NCBI GenBank assembly: GCA_944372315.1
Contig: CALVYX010000018.1
Span: 1 to 7,258 of the forward strand
Length of the DNA: 7,258 nt
Source: an uncultured Bacilli bacterium
GTDB lineage: Bacteria > Bacillota_I > Bacilli_A > RF39 > UBA660
Reading direction: 5' to 3'
Part shown: positions 6,448 to 7,258 of the stretch, one piece after another
Position numbering within the stretch: position 1 is the stretch's first letter
Layout: every line of letters begins with the position of its first letter
Notes under the pieces: generated by a model
Told to the model about the DNA's origin: nothing
Database searches by the model: none
Seen by the model: the letters and a program-made list of their open reading frames with translations, nothing else
Position numbers and translations under genes: made by a program

Positions 6448-7258
6448 ATGAAACATGAAAAGGATGATATTAAAATAAAAGATTTAATTGTTAAGATAGT
6501 AAAAGAAGCAAATAGAAAATTAACATTAGATGAAATTAAAAATTCCGATGATAAACTAAATGATCTTTCTGATTCAGAAGTGAATGAATTATTGAATCAA
6601 CTATATAAAATAAAACATAAAGATTTTCGACTGATTCCGAGCTTAATTAATGGTAAAATATGCTATTATTTTAATGAAAATTTTGAAAAAGATAGAATTC
6701 AAGCCAAAGAAGAAGCTAAACAAATTGAATTTGACGAAGAGATAAAAGAGAAAAAAAGAAAAGATTTTAAAAATTTGATTTTATTGTTAATAAATAGTGA
6801 TGGCCCATTAACTTTAACTGAAATAAATAAAAAGCTTTTTGAAATATATGGAATAAACAATACGATTAGATATTATAAGGGAATTTATTTAACAAATCAG
6901 TTAATTATGGCAATGACAAATTCTTTATGTCAAGAAGAAAATGGTTCAATGATAATTAAGTATAGTGAAAATAATAAGACTTATTATAAAACAAATCCTG
7001 AAGTTAAGTTGAATTATAAAGAATTAGAAAAAACTAAAAATAAATATTTAAATGAAGAAAAAAAAGAATTTGAGCATGAACTATTAATTAAAGAAGAGCA
7101 AAATAAAAAGATTACTAATTTGATTCTATTAATAATAGATAGATATGGTCCATTAACTTTTCATGAGATAATGGATAGATTATTTGAATTTTATGGTACT
7201 ACTAATGGTGAAATTAAGTATACTGAATATAGAAAATTAAAAAAAACTGACTGTTTAT
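6448..7258 (+). CDS. Tandem winged-helix-like repeat protein, partial (runs off the right edge)
   Basis: ATG 6448 has a perfect AAAGGAG six bases upstream. The frame stays open for 270 codons to the window end with no stop. I do not recognise a named gene. The protein is built of repeating units. Two are obvious: NLILLLINSDGPLTLTEI (109-126) and NLILLIIDRYGPLTFHEI (224-241), each followed by a second helix (KKLFEIYG, DRLFEFYG). A weaker first copy is DLIVKIVKEANRKLTLDEI (12-30). Units 1 and 2 end in a hairpin-like stretch (RLIPSLINGKICYYFN 61-76; MIIKYSENNKTYYKTN 168-183), as in a winged helix. Highly charged helices link the units (79-107, 185-221). The helix plus GPLT-x-x-EI pattern resembles HARE-HTH domains, such as that of the RNA polymerase delta subunit, so DNA or polymerase binding is a reasonable guess. 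No membrane segment is seen. It has its own promoter and is probably separate from the cell-wall operon. Confidence 0.88.
   Translation, partial: MKHEKDDIKIKDLIVKIVKEANRKLTLDEIKNSDDKLNDLSDSEVNELLNQLYKIKHKDFRLIPSLINGKICYYFNENFEKDRIQAKEEAKQIEFDEEIKEKKRKDFKNLILLLINSDGPLTLTEINKKLFEIYGINNTIRYYKGIYLTNQLIMAMTNSLCQEENGSMIIKYSENNKTYYKTNPEVKLNYKELEKTKNKYLNEEKKEFEHELLIKEEQNKKITNLILLIIDRYGPLTFHEIMDRLFEFYGTTNGEIKYTEYRKLKKTDCL
6772..6851 (+). repeat. Intragenic repeat, copy A
   Basis: Starts with AATTTGATT and includes CCATTAACTTT; it encodes the helix-GPLT-EI-helix unit (residues 109-135). Copy B begins 345 bases (115 codons) later in the same frame. Similarity persists at DNA level, mostly with third-position changes, which suggests internal duplication under protein-level selection. 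Confidence 0.65.
7117..7197 (+). repeat. Intragenic repeat, copy B
   Basis: Matches copy A at both ends (AATTTGATT at the start, TATGG at the end) and in CCATTAACTTT. It encodes residues 224-250. More copies may lie beyond the window edge. Confidence 0.65.

Noticed and set aside
1..7258. Mycoplasma-type code with TGA as tryptophan
   Set aside because: All tryptophans checked in the PBP, 826-aa and MraY genes use TGG, and genes reach conserved C-termini without reading through TGA.
1..7258. CRISPR array, tRNA, rRNA or transposase
   Set aside because: No regularly spaced repeats, cloverleaf, rRNA signature or transposase-like frame was seen on either strand.

Overview
This is a low-GC window (below about 30% GC by eye) that reads like a Gram-positive Bacillota/Bacilli-type or related uncultured low-GC genome. 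The class B PBP carries a single C-terminal PASTA domain, as in SpoVD and PBP2B. Ribosome binding sites are AGGAGG-like and the promoters are sigma-A type. Every tryptophan codon I checked is TGG, so the standard bacterial code fits better than the Mycoplasma code. The backbone is part of a division and cell-wall (dcw) cluster: PBP C-terminus, then mraY, then an ftsW/spoVE-type gene.

Layout. Bases 1-104 are not recognisable as PBP coding sequence. They include a roughly 80-bp GC-rich, hairpin-forming island (about 51-127) that ends inside the transpeptidase domain. From about 117 to 983 runs the C-terminal part of a class B PBP, without its N-terminus, catalytic serine or intact SxN motif. 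A perfect 14-bp bidirectional terminator (982-1013) separates it from a convergent gene for an unrecognised 826-residue protein (1005-3485, minus strand). That gene diverges from a Nudix hydrolase gene (3622-4137). The intergenic region between them has a strong minus-strand promoter, a weaker plus-strand promoter and a 9-bp inverted motif that falls at the predicted transcription start of both genes. mraY (4284-5273) has its own promoter region and is followed after 20 nt by the ftsW-like gene (5294-6382, TTG start). A gene with tandem winged-helix-like repeats starts at 6448 and runs off the right edge.

How the genes fit together. MraY makes lipid I. The FtsW-like SEDS protein polymerises lipid II, and a class B PBP crosslinks the product, so these three belong to one pathway. 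The 826-aa gene and the Nudix gene look like an accessory divergent pair placed between the PBP gene and mraY. Their shared promoter motif suggests joint control. murD, usually between mraY and ftsW, is absent here, and the gene after ftsW is not murG.

The points most worth a second look are the abrupt PBP break at the GC-rich island, the split CIRCE-like inverted motif between the divergent genes, the orphan 826-aa protein, and the repeat-built gene at the right edge. I see no rRNA, tRNA, CRISPR array or recognisable transposase.
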